Of a stretch of DNA of 64,000 bases, positions 1-9,612 are shown in pieces. Origin of the DNA: a virus; the IMG/VR virus record IMGVR_UViG_3300022198_000012, positions 1-64,000 of that record. One strand, given 5' to 3'. Both the position numbers and the translations under genes were made by a program. Position 1 is the first letter of the stretch, and every line of letters starts with the position of its first letter. The notes under the pieces are model-generated. The model did no database searches and was not told the origin of the DNA. It saw nothing but the letters and a program-made list of their open reading frames with translations.

Positions 1-3000
1 ATCTTCTTATCATTTCTTTCCGAATAAAAAGCTTCCGCTAATCTATAGCTTACAGTATATTCTCTGCCAGGAATAATTATACTTTCGTGAGTTGTTGAAT
101 TTAATATTTGTAGTCTGTTTGAAACTAGATAATAGAAATCTTCTCCACTTTGAATATAATCTAAACTAGATATATAGTATGTACCTGTGTCTTCTAGGTC
201 TAATATATAATTTCCGTCTTCATCTACAAGTGTCCATATCCAAAGTTCTGGGTTCAAAGGGGATTGAACTAATACCCTTCCAGAAAATACATCTTCTATA
301 TATATATCTGAAACATTTTCATAAGAAAGATACAAAGCGAGGTCGTCAGATCCAATTAACGTTTCGGTATTGTAAAATGTTATATTGCCAGGAGTTGAAG
401 AATCATTAAAGAACGCTTCCCTGTACTGCACTGTTGAAGAATCGTTGTAAACTGTGACCAATATTGGCGCTCCTTGACTTGGAACTTCTGTAGTATCTAA
501 CTCAAAGAATCTTCCATTATAAACATCTAAAATGGGTTTTGCGTAAACGTAGTAATCTTCTTCGGGAAGATACAACCAACCAACGGATAGGTCTGGATTC
601 TTTGAATCAAATATATTAAGTGACTTATTGTTAAATACACCCGCTACTTTTGCGTCTACTGGTATTGGTGAGTATACATAATTCTGTATTGAAGAGTCAT
701 ATTCTTCGTACAATACATCAATTAATGTATCTGGAGAATATGTATTAGAAGAAACCGCTGTTTTTGAGCTAGTTAAAACGATCTCATCTGAAAGACTTAC
801 TGGATTTATATTTGTTATTACATATTCGCCGTCTAAAACTTGTTGCGTGGTTATACCAAAAGACTCTCCAGTTAAATTATATTTGCTAACAAAAGAATCA
901 ATATTATTTGGATTTGGAGATCTTCCAGAGTTTTCCATTTGTTCGTTTTGTTCGTAGGCGTTGCCGAATCGATCTAGATAGCCAAAGACCATTGGAGTAC
1001 TTTTAGCTTCTTCTTCTCCTATCAGGGACCAAACTTGCTTCTTAAATGGGTAATATGGAGTTGCTGACAATCCAGTAGTTATAACTAATGTTTCTGCTAG
1101 TGAAGAATAATTTATTGTTGAAGATTCAAAATAATCTGATTGATCTGGCGCACCAGAAGTGTTAGATCCATTATATGTTTCAAGAATAATATTTGGCGAT
1201 GATGGAATAAAGTATTCTAGTTCAGAATAAGGATCTATAGATCTTCCACCGTAGGCTTGCTCTTGATATATTTCTACGTTTGGATCAACCTTATACAAAG
1301 GTATCGAATCAACTTGTAAATTATTTATATAAATATTTTGAGGAGTAGATCCAATTGGATAAATTAAAGAGTCTTTTAATGACTGAATTGATAAAACTTC
1401 ATCATCCATAGATGATATGTCATTATCTTTATTTATAAAGATTTCGGATTGAATACTATTAGAATTTCCAGTTATAACTTTTGTTCCGTATACGTTTGAC
1501 CCAATTTTAAAATTAGAGTTGAAGTAATTTATGTTTGGACTTGATATAGATATAGTATCTTCAAAAGCTGGATTGACTGTATAGCCAGCTGCATGTTCAT
1601 TAAAAGATACTCTATAGTTTGCGTTATAGGAATCTAAATAGGTTTGCGTATCTATATCCCACTGTGCGCTGTTTACAATGACAATTTGATTTACGTTTTC
1701 CAAAGAAATTGATTGATTCACCGGAGTCGCATCGGCATTTGCGTACTCGTATCCGTATGTCTTTTCCAGGAATCCTATATTTGGATCTGTAAATCCATCT
1801 TCGTTAAATATTGAAATGTGATTAAACTCGGGACTTGCGGGACTATTTTCTGAAAAATAGTTTTTAACTATAAAATCTTCTCTGTCTGAGTAGGAAAAGT
1901 TTTTATAAAATACAGATGGAGTTGCGTACTGATTGTGTGAATCTAGATGTATTTCATAGACCAAAGAAACACCGCCATTTGTTGATGGCGATGCAGCGTC
2001 GGGATTATTTGCGTCTGGATCTGGAATTGTTTTTGTGTAATCGCCATAGTATTCGTAAAGTATTTTAATTGGAGCATAAACATCTTCATACGATGATACC
2101 TTAAAACCATCTGCCTTAAAATATCCTTCAAATGAAACAGTTGCAAAGGAATCATTATTTACGATAACCTGAACATCAGAAAGGTCTCCCACTCCCGGCT
2201 GAAAGTATTCTCCCATAGGAGTTGCAACATCATACTTGAAAGGAACAGTATTTATTCCTTCGTATTTTAGTCCTGCATAGTCCCAAATTCCTTCGTCCCA
2301 ATTTATGTATCCAAAATTTGAAGGATAATTTTCGTTTATATTTTTAACAAAATTTACAAATTCTTTTTGCGGAACTCCATCAAAAGCAAAGTATGGAGTA
2401 GATGATTCTATGTCTTCAAGTTCAAGAATCTCAGGAGTTGCACCAAGATAGTTTGAATCTGGTGTTGCGCCATAGGCTCTCCATATGTCTAGCTCTCTTC
2501 TTAGGGTTCTTTTTACGCCTTCTTTATCAACTGAAGGAATATTTTGATATACATCAAGTATTCTCTTTTTATAATTTTCATTTGACTCTAGATAAAGCCT
2601 TCTAAGACCGACTCTTGCACCAAATTCATCAAATATATTAAAAAATAATAAAACTTTTTGATCAAAACTTTGACCGTCAATTGTTAAATTTTCAAATTTT
2701 TTAAGAGTTATAATTTGATTATCTGATATATTATGATAATAAATATAATCTGTTTTTTTATTTAAATAAAAGCTCTCTATAGAAGAAGACCTCGCCAATG
2801 GAACAGAATCTCCAAGAACTTCTATTGCTGCTGCTGGAGCGTTATAGGTTACGTATAGCCAATCAACCAAATCTTCATCTGCAGTAGAAATATAAAAATT
2901 TATACTATTTAGATCTAGCTCGGCATCCAGTTCATCGAGATGCTCTCCAATTAAAGAATTGAGAAATTTTGCGCCAGTTGATATCGGTGTGGATAATTCT

Positions 3001-3657
3001 GGTGTTGCTTTTTCTAATGAATCTTCATAAAGAGCTGTCCAAGTTGGAAATCTAGAAAGTATTGTTCTTGAAGAATCAGAGAGAACAGGACTTGTTGGAT
3101 CATGTATCAATACATTAACAAACAAAAGAAGACCGAGTGCCTCTACATCTTCTTCTTCTGTAAATATTTCTAGTTCTATCTTTACATATTTTTTACAATT
3201 ATTTAAAAAAATAGCAGTAGAATTACTTGATATTTCAGACTTTAACCAAGGCCCACTATATTCATCTGACTCGTACATCTGCAGCGTGAAAGTCGGCTGT
3301 TCAGATCCACTATAATTTGTAAATTGACTTTTAAAAGAAATGATGTCTACTCTAGAAGAGTAGTCAATAAATCTCAATAAATCTGGAGTAGCGTTATCGT
3401 AAACTACTTCTCCGTAATTGGTGACATAGACAGCATTTTCATCGAGTGGAGTTGCGTGAGTTCCAGAATATGATGGAGATGTTTGTTCGGTTCCTACAAA
3501 TGTAAAATCGCCTATTAGATTAAGGCCAGTAGCTGATCTTTTATAAGAAAAGTTTTTATAAAAGCTGTTATTATATACGTTAATAGGATCAGAGGTCCAA
3601 ATATTCCCGATTCTTGTTGAAGTCTCCGCTACGAAGACCTAACAAATAATTCTTCAT
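1..3657 (-). CDS. Baseplate/tail structural protein, 3' part off window, read through a +1 shift at CGG codon 17
   Basis: The ATG at 3655-3657 has a good Shine-Dalgarno (AGGA, six bases upstream) 17 bases after the phosphoesterase stop. The first 16 codons (MKNYLLGLRSGDFNKN) are followed by CGG, and frame 0 ends at TGA six codons later. From CGG+1 the frame is open to the window edge (about 1200 codons, starting NIWTSDPINVY). The long frame has no ATG, GTG or TTG near its start, so it needs the frame-0 start plus a +1 step. No other in-frame CGG was found in it. The protein is Asp/Ser/Tyr-rich, with an early helical stretch (ISTGAKFLNSLIGEHLDEL) like those in tail or baseplate wedge proteins. 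Its place after baseplate J suggests a wedge or fibre-connecting role. Family not recognised; the end is outside the window. Confidence 0.72.
3606..3609 (-). other. +1 recoding site CGG-G (codon 17 of the baseplate gene)
   Basis: Frame 0 reads AAG AAT CGG GAA TAT and then meets TGA. The open frame resumes as AAT ATT TGG directly after CGGG. This is the only site of the nine whose fourth base is G, and the only one close to a start codon. Confidence 0.85.
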
Positions 3658-3674
3658 CTCTGATCCTTTTTAAC

Positions 3675-4931
3675 TTAATCTAACCAAATTGAATATTCAG
3701 ATGTTACTCCATGCTCTGGATGAATATACATCAAATGCTGACATGGTCTGCTCATTGACGAAAAGAACTCTTGAGCATATGTATTGTGGCTTTCAGGGGA
3801 ACCAGATATTCTTAGCATGGTGCTGCCTATCGTCATCTTAAATTGCTGATGATAATGACCCATAAAAACATCATCAAAATGATCTGGTATTGCGCCGTCT
3901 TTCCAGCCCATTACCTTTTTATAGTAACCATGGTATGAAGTTGGTGAAGGTAATTGATCGCCGTGTATCAACAGGCTGCTATAGCTGCCAACGCTGTCTA
4001 CTGCGTACCAATTTCTTTCTCCGGCTCCATCTGGAATATTAAATGTGATTCTATCTTCTTTATCAAACATTAATTCAACTATTTTGTAAAGAAGTCTATC
4101 CATATTAGTTTCTGGATCATGCTGCTTTCTCATCTTACCCCCAACAGCACCGTGATTACCTATAACGCCAACAACGTGAACATTCTTAAAGTTTTGCAAT
4201 GCTGTACTTAGGAACTTTGACAAGATTCTTGGGCCATTTATACCAACCTGCCTATATAGTCCCGAGTCAATTAAGTGAGCTTGACCAGGAAATATTTCTT
4301 CTCCCTCTACAATGTCGCCGAGCAGCCATACGTGCAGGCTGTCAACGTTGTGATCCATTCTTTGAATTTCTGTTATCTCAAGAAGCTTTTCTGTGTATTG
4401 TTCTATTCTTTTTTCTAATACGTCAGAATTATAATCAGGAGTTACTTTGCCCAACTGCCAATCAGCGAACACAGCCACTGCTGTTTCAGGAGTCTTATGT
4501 TTGCTATTGTTCCTAAGAACTGGTTGCTTTATCTTGGGAATCTCAAAATTTGAAAAAACATCAAATGCTGCCTGGTAAGCTGCTACAACAGTTTCGTGCT
4601 GAACGTTTTTATGTTTTTCTACTAGTTTTGCTAGTCTTTTATTTTCTGATCTAAGAAAATCATTTCTAGAATCCGCAACCATAGAAACCAAGGATGGATC
4701 TGCGGTATCGTACTCTTGATCTTCTGATATTCCAATAACTGATGATTGGCTATAAGAACCATCTTTTTCATTGATGTATTCAATTATTTCATCTTCTGAT
4801 ATTTCTGTTACATTCAAATCTTCATCTAAAATGTCGCCTTTACCTATGTTTTCAAAGACAAGACTTTTGGCTTGGGAAACATTTGGAGCACGAACTATAT
4901 ATGTATTTGTGATAACAAAATTTTTACTCAT
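3675..4931 (-). CDS. Calcineurin-like metallophosphoesterase
   Basis: A 418-aa protein. Its C-terminal 260 residues carry the metallophosphoesterase motif series: DWQLGK near residue 157 (Gln at the usual DxH His position), GDIVEG near 202, GNHG near 257, HGD near 320 and GHYH near 356. These bind two metal ions for phosphodiester or phosphomonoester hydrolysis. The first 150 residues are acidic and have no recognised domain. It lies between baseplate J and the next baseplate gene, transcribed with them, so it may be a late or virion-associated enzyme. Substrate unknown. No in-frame CGG. Confidence 0.85.
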   Translation of the reverse strand: MSKNFVITNTYIVRAPNVSQAKSLVFENIGKGDILDEDLNVTEISEDEIIEYINEKDGSYSQSSVIGISEDQEYDTADPSLVSMVADSRNDFLRSENKRLAKLVEKHKNVQHETVVAAYQAAFDVFSNFEIPKIKQPVLRNNSKHKTPETAVAVFADWQLGKVTPDYNSDVLEKRIEQYTEKLLEITEIQRMDHNVDSLHVWLLGDIVEGEEIFPGQAHLIDSGLYRQVGINGPRILSKFLSTALQNFKNVHVVGVIGNHGAVGGKMRKQHDPETNMDRLLYKIVELMFDKEDRITFNIPDGAGERNWYAVDSVGSYSSLLIHGDQLPSPTSYHGYYKKVMGWKDGAIPDHFDDVFMGHYHQQFKMTIGSTMLRISGSPESHNTYAQEFFSSMSRPCQHLMYIHPEHGVTSEYSIWLD

Positions 4932-4953
4932 TTAAATAAAACCTACTCTGTGA

Positions 4954-6123
4954 CTATGAATTGGATTGACCCATTATAACAGAATATATAGATACATTTC
5001 CAGCTGCGGGATAAACCTTGTCACTCGATGGAGTAAAGTCCATAAATGGCATTTCTTTTCCGTCGATATTGAACGAACTAATGACCACATTTCTTATGTA
5101 GTCAGAAGATTGCCTTATTTGTCTTTCTATTTCTGTTATAGAGATTGTGTCCCCTATTGTTAATGAATTTAAATATCTTTTAACAAACAAAGCTGCTTGA
5201 TTTTTTATTCCAGCATTTAGTGTATCGCCAACTGCATTTGAAAGAGATATGGTTGCAGATACATTGACCGCCAATTTTTCTGCTATTCTAATATTAAACC
5301 TAACACCAGCTGGTCTCACAGAGCTTATTGCCGCTAGCACTACTTCTGGCATTTGTTTAATGCTTGATAGGTTTTCTGGAACAACAATAACATCACAGGA
5401 CCCAACGCCATAGGAACTTTCTCTTATTCTAACATCCCTTACGCCCTTAACTGATAGAGCTGCAAATCGGACCGACTCTGCTGTTCCAGCGGCCCTAGTC
5501 TTTATGGAGGATACTATTCTTCTTCTGTAATTGTCATCCGATTCAGAATTTATTGCTGAGTAAACTTCTTTTGGATTATTGCAGAAAATAACCACTCCTG
5601 GAGGAGCTATGAAATTGTGTGATGTTAAAGAATTCTTTGGCGCCACATAAGTATTGTCAGAAAAGTCTGCAATAACTAATCCATAGGCTCTTGTTGATCC
5701 AGATGGAATAAGTACAGAATCATTTAATTTATACCTATACTGTCTTACGGAAAAATTGTCAACATTGGTTAGTATCATAGTGTCTTTCGGCACTGTTATG
5801 TCTTGACTATAGGGTTTCTGTATAAAGAATTCAATATTAAAAGACTGTCTTTCAATAGCTGCGGCGTCGGAAATTTGTTTTCTAACTATTCCATAAAGCT
5901 CACCTATCAAATCAAGATTTCTACCAGATGCTGTAGAAAGTGCACCTTGTCTTAAGCTGAAATTTAAAGAAGAATACAAATCTGATATCTCTGTACTTAT
6001 CGCTTCGGCAAAAGCTCTTGCTATTGAGCCAGGATAGACTGCTGTTATTCCAGCGTCCTTTTCTAAAGAATTTAAAATAGAAGTAAGTATTTCTTCTTTT
6101 TGTCTTGTTCCATATATAGGCAT
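4954..6123 (-). CDS. Baseplate J-like wedge protein
   Basis: A 389-aa protein of the baseplate J (T4 gp6 / P2 gpJ type) family. It has the typical N-terminus with a helical stretch (ISTEISDLYSSLNFSLRQG), a central part with a DDNYRRRIVSSIKTRAAGT segment followed by VKGVRDVRI, and a C-terminal domain with FVKRYLNSLTIGDTISITEI. The stop is one base before the gp25-like gene's coordinates begin, the usual gp25-J pair. It should form the wedge ring around the hub. Confidence 0.9.
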   Translation of the reverse strand: MPIYGTRQKEEILTSILNSLEKDAGITAVYPGSIARAFAEAISTEISDLYSSLNFSLRQGALSTASGRNLDLIGELYGIVRKQISDAAAIERQSFNIEFFIQKPYSQDITVPKDTMILTNVDNFSVRQYRYKLNDSVLIPSGSTRAYGLVIADFSDNTYVAPKNSLTSHNFIAPPGVVIFCNNPKEVYSAINSESDDNYRRRIVSSIKTRAAGTAESVRFAALSVKGVRDVRIRESSYGVGSCDVIVVPENLSSIKQMPEVVLAAISSVRPAGVRFNIRIAEKLAVNVSATISLSNAVGDTLNAGIKNQAALFVKRYLNSLTIGDTISITEIERQIRQSSDYIRNVVISSFNIDGKEMPFMDFTPSSDKVYPAAGNVSIYSVIMGQSNS

Positions 6124-6124
6124 A

Positions 6125-6505
6125 TTATGCTCCTAGGTCCTGAGATACAGAAAGAACCACTGGCTCATTAGTATCTGTTATAATGTGAACGTCAAACCTT
6201 ATAGTATCTGGTCCAGTTGGAATTGCTTCTATTTGTATATTTCTTCCCCTGAAAACATCTTCTTTTTCAAGTGCGGCTCTTATCAACCTCTTGCCAAAAT
6301 CTCCAGTTTCTTTTGATTGCGGCATTCCGTATAGCACTGAAAGGTCTGTGCCAAGAGATGGATAAATGTAAAAATCTCCAGGCTCAGTCATTAGTCTTAG
6401 ATAAACCTGTTGTATATCATCTTGAAGACTAGAAGTAGTTCTGGCAATATCTTTATTTCCGTTTACCAGTATATCTCCTGTCATTGTAAAATATAAATCA
6501 GACAT
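6125..6505 (-). CDS. gp25-like baseplate wedge protein (GPW/gp25 family)
   Basis: A 126-aa protein with the usual gp25 layout: the N-terminal segment leads to LQDDIQQVYLRLMTEPGDF, then the glycine-bearing YPSLGTDLSVLYG segment and a C-terminal beta part. This family links the inner baseplate to the sheath. Length fits the family. Its start overlaps the end of the upstream gene by 8 bases, and baseplate J follows at once. Confidence 0.88.
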   Translation of the reverse strand: MSDLYFTMTGDILVNGNKDIARTTSSLQDDIQQVYLRLMTEPGDFYIYPSLGTDLSVLYGMPQSKETGDFGKRLIRAALEKEDVFRGRNIQIEAIPTGPDTIRFDVHIITDTNEPVVLSVSQDLGA

Positions 6506-7139
6506 TTTTTATCTCATCAGCCTTAGATTTTGCTTGTGCAAAGGTAGATCCCTGCTTTATTAATTCCACCAAATATTCAATATATTCCTTAGAATGCTCT
6601 GACAGTATGTTCTGAACAAGCATAACTTCTTGTTCGGAAAGCCCTTCTGTTGGAATTAAAGAATTATATGTTTGACTAGTATCTGGCCCTTGGGGCGCAA
6701 ATTGATAATCACCTTTTATAGTAACGGCTTTTTGCTCTTCTGATTCTTCTAAGGTCTTTAGTTTAGCTAAATAATGTTGTGCATCATTTTGGGCCGTATG
6801 TATTGATTTTGGGTCCACTTTAACTAATGTTGGCTGAGAATAGTCAATAGCTGAATAATTAAAATTAAAATTATTCCATCTTAATCCTGTTTCTGAGCAG
6901 AACATCCTAATTTTATCAGCAAATAAAGATATGGATCTGCCTGTTCCACTTATAACTATACCAACTCCCGGAGCTGCAAATATCTCTATGTCTCCATCGT
7001 CGTTTAATCTTAAGAAAGAATTATTATCTGGATGATTGAATCCAACTTCTCTTCTGGAAAACTCATTTCTTCTCTTAAGTTCTCCGGCTACAGAAAAGTT
7101 TTTTTCTGGCTCTACTGATTCTGTATATAGATTAGACAT
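6498..7139 (-). CDS. Baseplate/spike-associated structural protein
   Basis: A 213-aa protein between the OB-fold spike protein and gp25. Residues about 35-90 are short beta repeats (FLRLNDDGDIEIFAAPGVG, then SGTGRSISLFADKIRMF) that resemble stacked strands of a spike or trimerisation domain. The C-terminal 80 residues are helical and charged. I do not recognise a named family; the role is inferred from position and the beta-repeat pattern. The start is two bases past the stop of the preceding gene. Confidence 0.55.
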   Translation of the reverse strand: MSNLYTESVEPEKNFSVAGELKRRNEFSRREVGFNHPDNNSFLRLNDDGDIEIFAAPGVGIVISGTGRSISLFADKIRMFCSETGLRWNNFNFNYSAIDYSQPTLVKVDPKSIHTAQNDAQHYLAKLKTLEESEEQKAVTIKGDYQFAPQGPDTSQTYNSLIPTEGLSEQEVMLVQNILSEHSKEYIEYLVELIKQGSTFAQAKSKADEIKNV

Positions 7140-7141
7140 AA

Positions 7142-7510
7142 TTACCTGGCCATAAATTTCGGAACACCTGTATTGACACTGTAATTATACATGTAATTTG
7201 AACTAAATTGCGGCTCGTCAAAGTACATAATAACATACGCAAATCTTTCGTTATCATCTCTAAAGCCCACTAAGCATCTTGTTCCTGGATTCGGTGCAAC
7301 AGTTTGTATTCCAGGAGTTGAAGGACAGGGGACATTATTTAGTGTGTTTCCAATTTGACCAGAATATTGATCATCTAAAATTATAGAAGCGGTATTGGTT
7401 TCTACATTAAAAGACATGATTACACCTGGCCTTGTTTTGGCCTGACGCATTCTAGATTGATCTATTTGATTTTGAATTTTATTATCAAATTTTGGATACT
7501 TACTTGGCAT
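7142..7510 (-). CDS. Small OB-fold tail spike/hub protein
   Basis: A 122-aa protein with the pattern of the OB domain in phage spike proteins (gpV/gp5 N-terminal domain): RPGVIMSFNVETNTASIIL, a middle loop with NVPCP, and PGTRCLVGFRDDNERFAYVI. The GxRVLVGFxDGDxxxPYVI-like ending is the strongest clue. It follows the tail lysin and precedes the beta-repeat protein, as expected for central spike parts. Confidence 0.65.
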   Translation of the reverse strand: MPSKYPKFDNKIQNQIDQSRMRQAKTRPGVIMSFNVETNTASIILDDQYSGQIGNTLNNVPCPSTPGIQTVAPNPGTRCLVGFRDDNERFAYVIMYFDEPQFSSNYMYNYSVNTGVPKFMAR

Positions 7511-7521
7511 GCTTTTACCTC

Positions 7522-9610
7522 TTACTCAAATACAGCTAAATACTTAGTGCCATTAAACCAATTTTCTAAAAATGTTTTTCCATTTTTTTCTACTTCCTTT
7601 GAATCCTGGTTAAGTGTATTGGATTTTCGTGATTTGGCTTTGACTTTTTGCATTATCCAATCTCTCAATGTTCCTTCTGATTTGTTAGTCATTTTTTGAT
7701 ATACGGAAAGAACATCTTCAAATTGCATATTTGAGTAGTTAGTACTGGATATAAATCCATATTTTAGATAATTATCACCCCATGGTTCTATCGGCAAATC
7801 TTGTACTGGTTGCTTAAAATTAAATCTATTTATTTTACTTCTTAATAAATAAACTTGATTTGTTAAATTCCAAAGTCTTTTATCAAATTTATCAATACCA
7901 AACCCTGGTTGACCAGAAGCGCACCTAGCATTAATTTCTGCGTCTATAGAACTTTCTGGAATATCTTGCTTATCTGGAAGAGCCAATTTCCAGTATTGTG
8001 TTTGAAATTTTTCAGGAAGAAGAAGTTGACAATTTGCCGATCCTCCGTCTTTTATTGCTGTAGATATTTGCCATAAACCTATAGCGCCCCATTTTTCTTG
8101 AACTATGTAAAGTTTTCTCTGAGATTCTCTATTGGCCAATCCAACAAAAATAGCTGCCGCTTCTGGAGTAAACAAGCCGACATTTACAAGTGCATTAAAA
8201 ATATCTTCTGGAGATATTTGTTGAGAATTATTAGTATAATCTTTTGTTAATAAATTTGTTGAAGAAATTCTTCTTGTTCTTAAAAAAGAATCTTGATATT
8301 CAATTCCATTTTCATTTGATTCAGATGAAGAATTGGAAGAAGCGCTAGTCAAAGATCCTTGTCCATTGTAGATGCCGCCTCTAGCTGGAGAAAAACTTAC
8401 ATGTATATGATCATCATGACCAGAAAAATCTCTTTTAAGTTTTACATATTTTAAATTTGTATACTTTGTATCTAAAGATGTAGTTTTTGGCGTATATGTA
8501 TCATACGAAGCGTCTACAAATTTAGCTGATACACAAATAAAATCTGGAATAAGGTGCAGCGGCATTGCGTTAAGTTTTGCTAAAAACAAATTAAGTTGAT
8601 ATTGATAACCCTCTTTAGTTGTTATCTTGTTCAAATTTTTTTCATATTTTCTTTCGGTTGAATGATTAACCGGAAGAATTGAGGAAAAATCAAAAGCCCT
8701 ACCAAATGCGTGATCTGTTATAGTGTTTGATGGTGCTCCAGAAGATTTTGGCGTATCGTTTTGCCTTTGAGTGCCAAAACCTCCAGTTAATTTTAGTGCT
8801 GGACCATAAGAATCAGACAAAAGAACTAACAAAAATTCTATTAAAGAAGCTGATATATACGCTTTTTGAGAGGGTGCTGTAACAATATCTTCGGATATTT
8901 TTCTTTCTATTACGTCTTTTGCTCCGCGGCACAGTTGAGCTAGTGTTATAGAACACTTCAGTATTTGAGTCTCTTATATCAAATTCAAACCCATTTTTAA
9001 GTATGCCTTTATCGACTGCTGAAATATTTAACTTTGATGCTAACAACTCTGCTCTATTTAAATACCAAGTTTTTTCTTGAGCGGTCATATCTTTATCAAG
9101 AGCTATTGGCCTTACACCTGCTCCAACAAAACCAGAAGAACCGGCGTAGTCAACTGATCCATGCGCCAAACCCTCTACTGATGTTGTCTCTGGAGAATAT
9201 CCGCTTCCATATTTCATCATTAAATTTTCGCTAAATGAATCAACAAGACCAGCTGACCCCTGCAAACCAATTCCACTTCTGGCAAAAATATTTAATGCTA
9301 AAGAAGCGGAGTCCACATTTGGATCATTAGTAATTTTATTTTCTAAAAGTGTATTTGATAAGCTGTTTAAATTTTCTCTAGCTATATTCATTCTATAAAG
9401 ATTCCCATAAAGAGTATTTCCCAATAACTCTTTTCCAGAAGCAGCAGATATTAAGTCTACGCTTGTTAGGGTTTGACCTTGATACCCTCTATCGGCCAAA
9501 GATGTTTTATTAAATGGCTGGCTATTTTTTGGATTAATATTTTTAACTATACTCTTAGTTAAAGAAGCGGAGTCGTTTAGGTTTTCTGGCGTAAAATCAT
9601 AATAAGACAT
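7522..9610 (-). CDS. Tail lysin with M15-type peptidase and lytic-transglycosylase-like domains, read through a +1 shift at CGG
   Basis: Frame 0 starts at ATG 9610 and reads 228 codons to CGG at 8924-8926. It would then give a 36-residue basic tail and stop at 8813. From CGGA+1 the frame is open for 466 codons (AKDVIERKISEDIV...) to 7522, giving 695 aa. The +1 frame contains an M15/DD-carboxypeptidase-like zinc motif series, HAFGRAFDF near residue 298 and DDHIHVSF near 395. It also has a transglycosylase-like pattern, GLANRESQRK near 486 followed by WGAIGLWQIS. These would cut peptidoglycan peptides and glycans during DNA injection. The N-terminal 228 residues are Ser/Asn-rich with no recognised domain. 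The enzymatic part has no start codon with a ribosome site of its own; the TTG at 8820 and the alternative start at 8832 lie inside the open frame. Confidence 0.8.
8923..8926 (-). other. +1 recoding site CGG-A (codon 229 of the tail lysin)
   Basis: Frame 0 reads GTG CCG CGG AGC AAA and turns into a basic, low-quality tail. The +1 frame continues GCA AAA GAC GTA ATA. The preceding +1-frame stop is TAA near 8978, so the shift must occur between there and 8813; the only in-frame CGG in that interval is this one. Confidence 0.88.
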
Positions 9611-9612
9611 TT

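Noticed and set aside
3622-3638. Hairpin GTCTTCG-TAG-CGGAGAC near the start of the baseplate gene as a ribosome-bypass element
   Set aside because: It lies upstream of the CGG at 3607-3609, and the CGG rule explains the frame without it. Other sites have no similar hairpin in the same position.
3639-3641. Shift at TTA-G next to a +1-frame TAG (also near 14247 and 49881)
   Set aside because: This looked plausible at three sites only. The CGG codon is common to all nine and gives an open frame at each.
8813-8942. Basic C-terminal tail of the 265-aa frame as a real DNA-binding end
   Set aside because: Its composition is that of a shadow frame, while the overlapping +1 frame is a normal helix leading into the peptidase.
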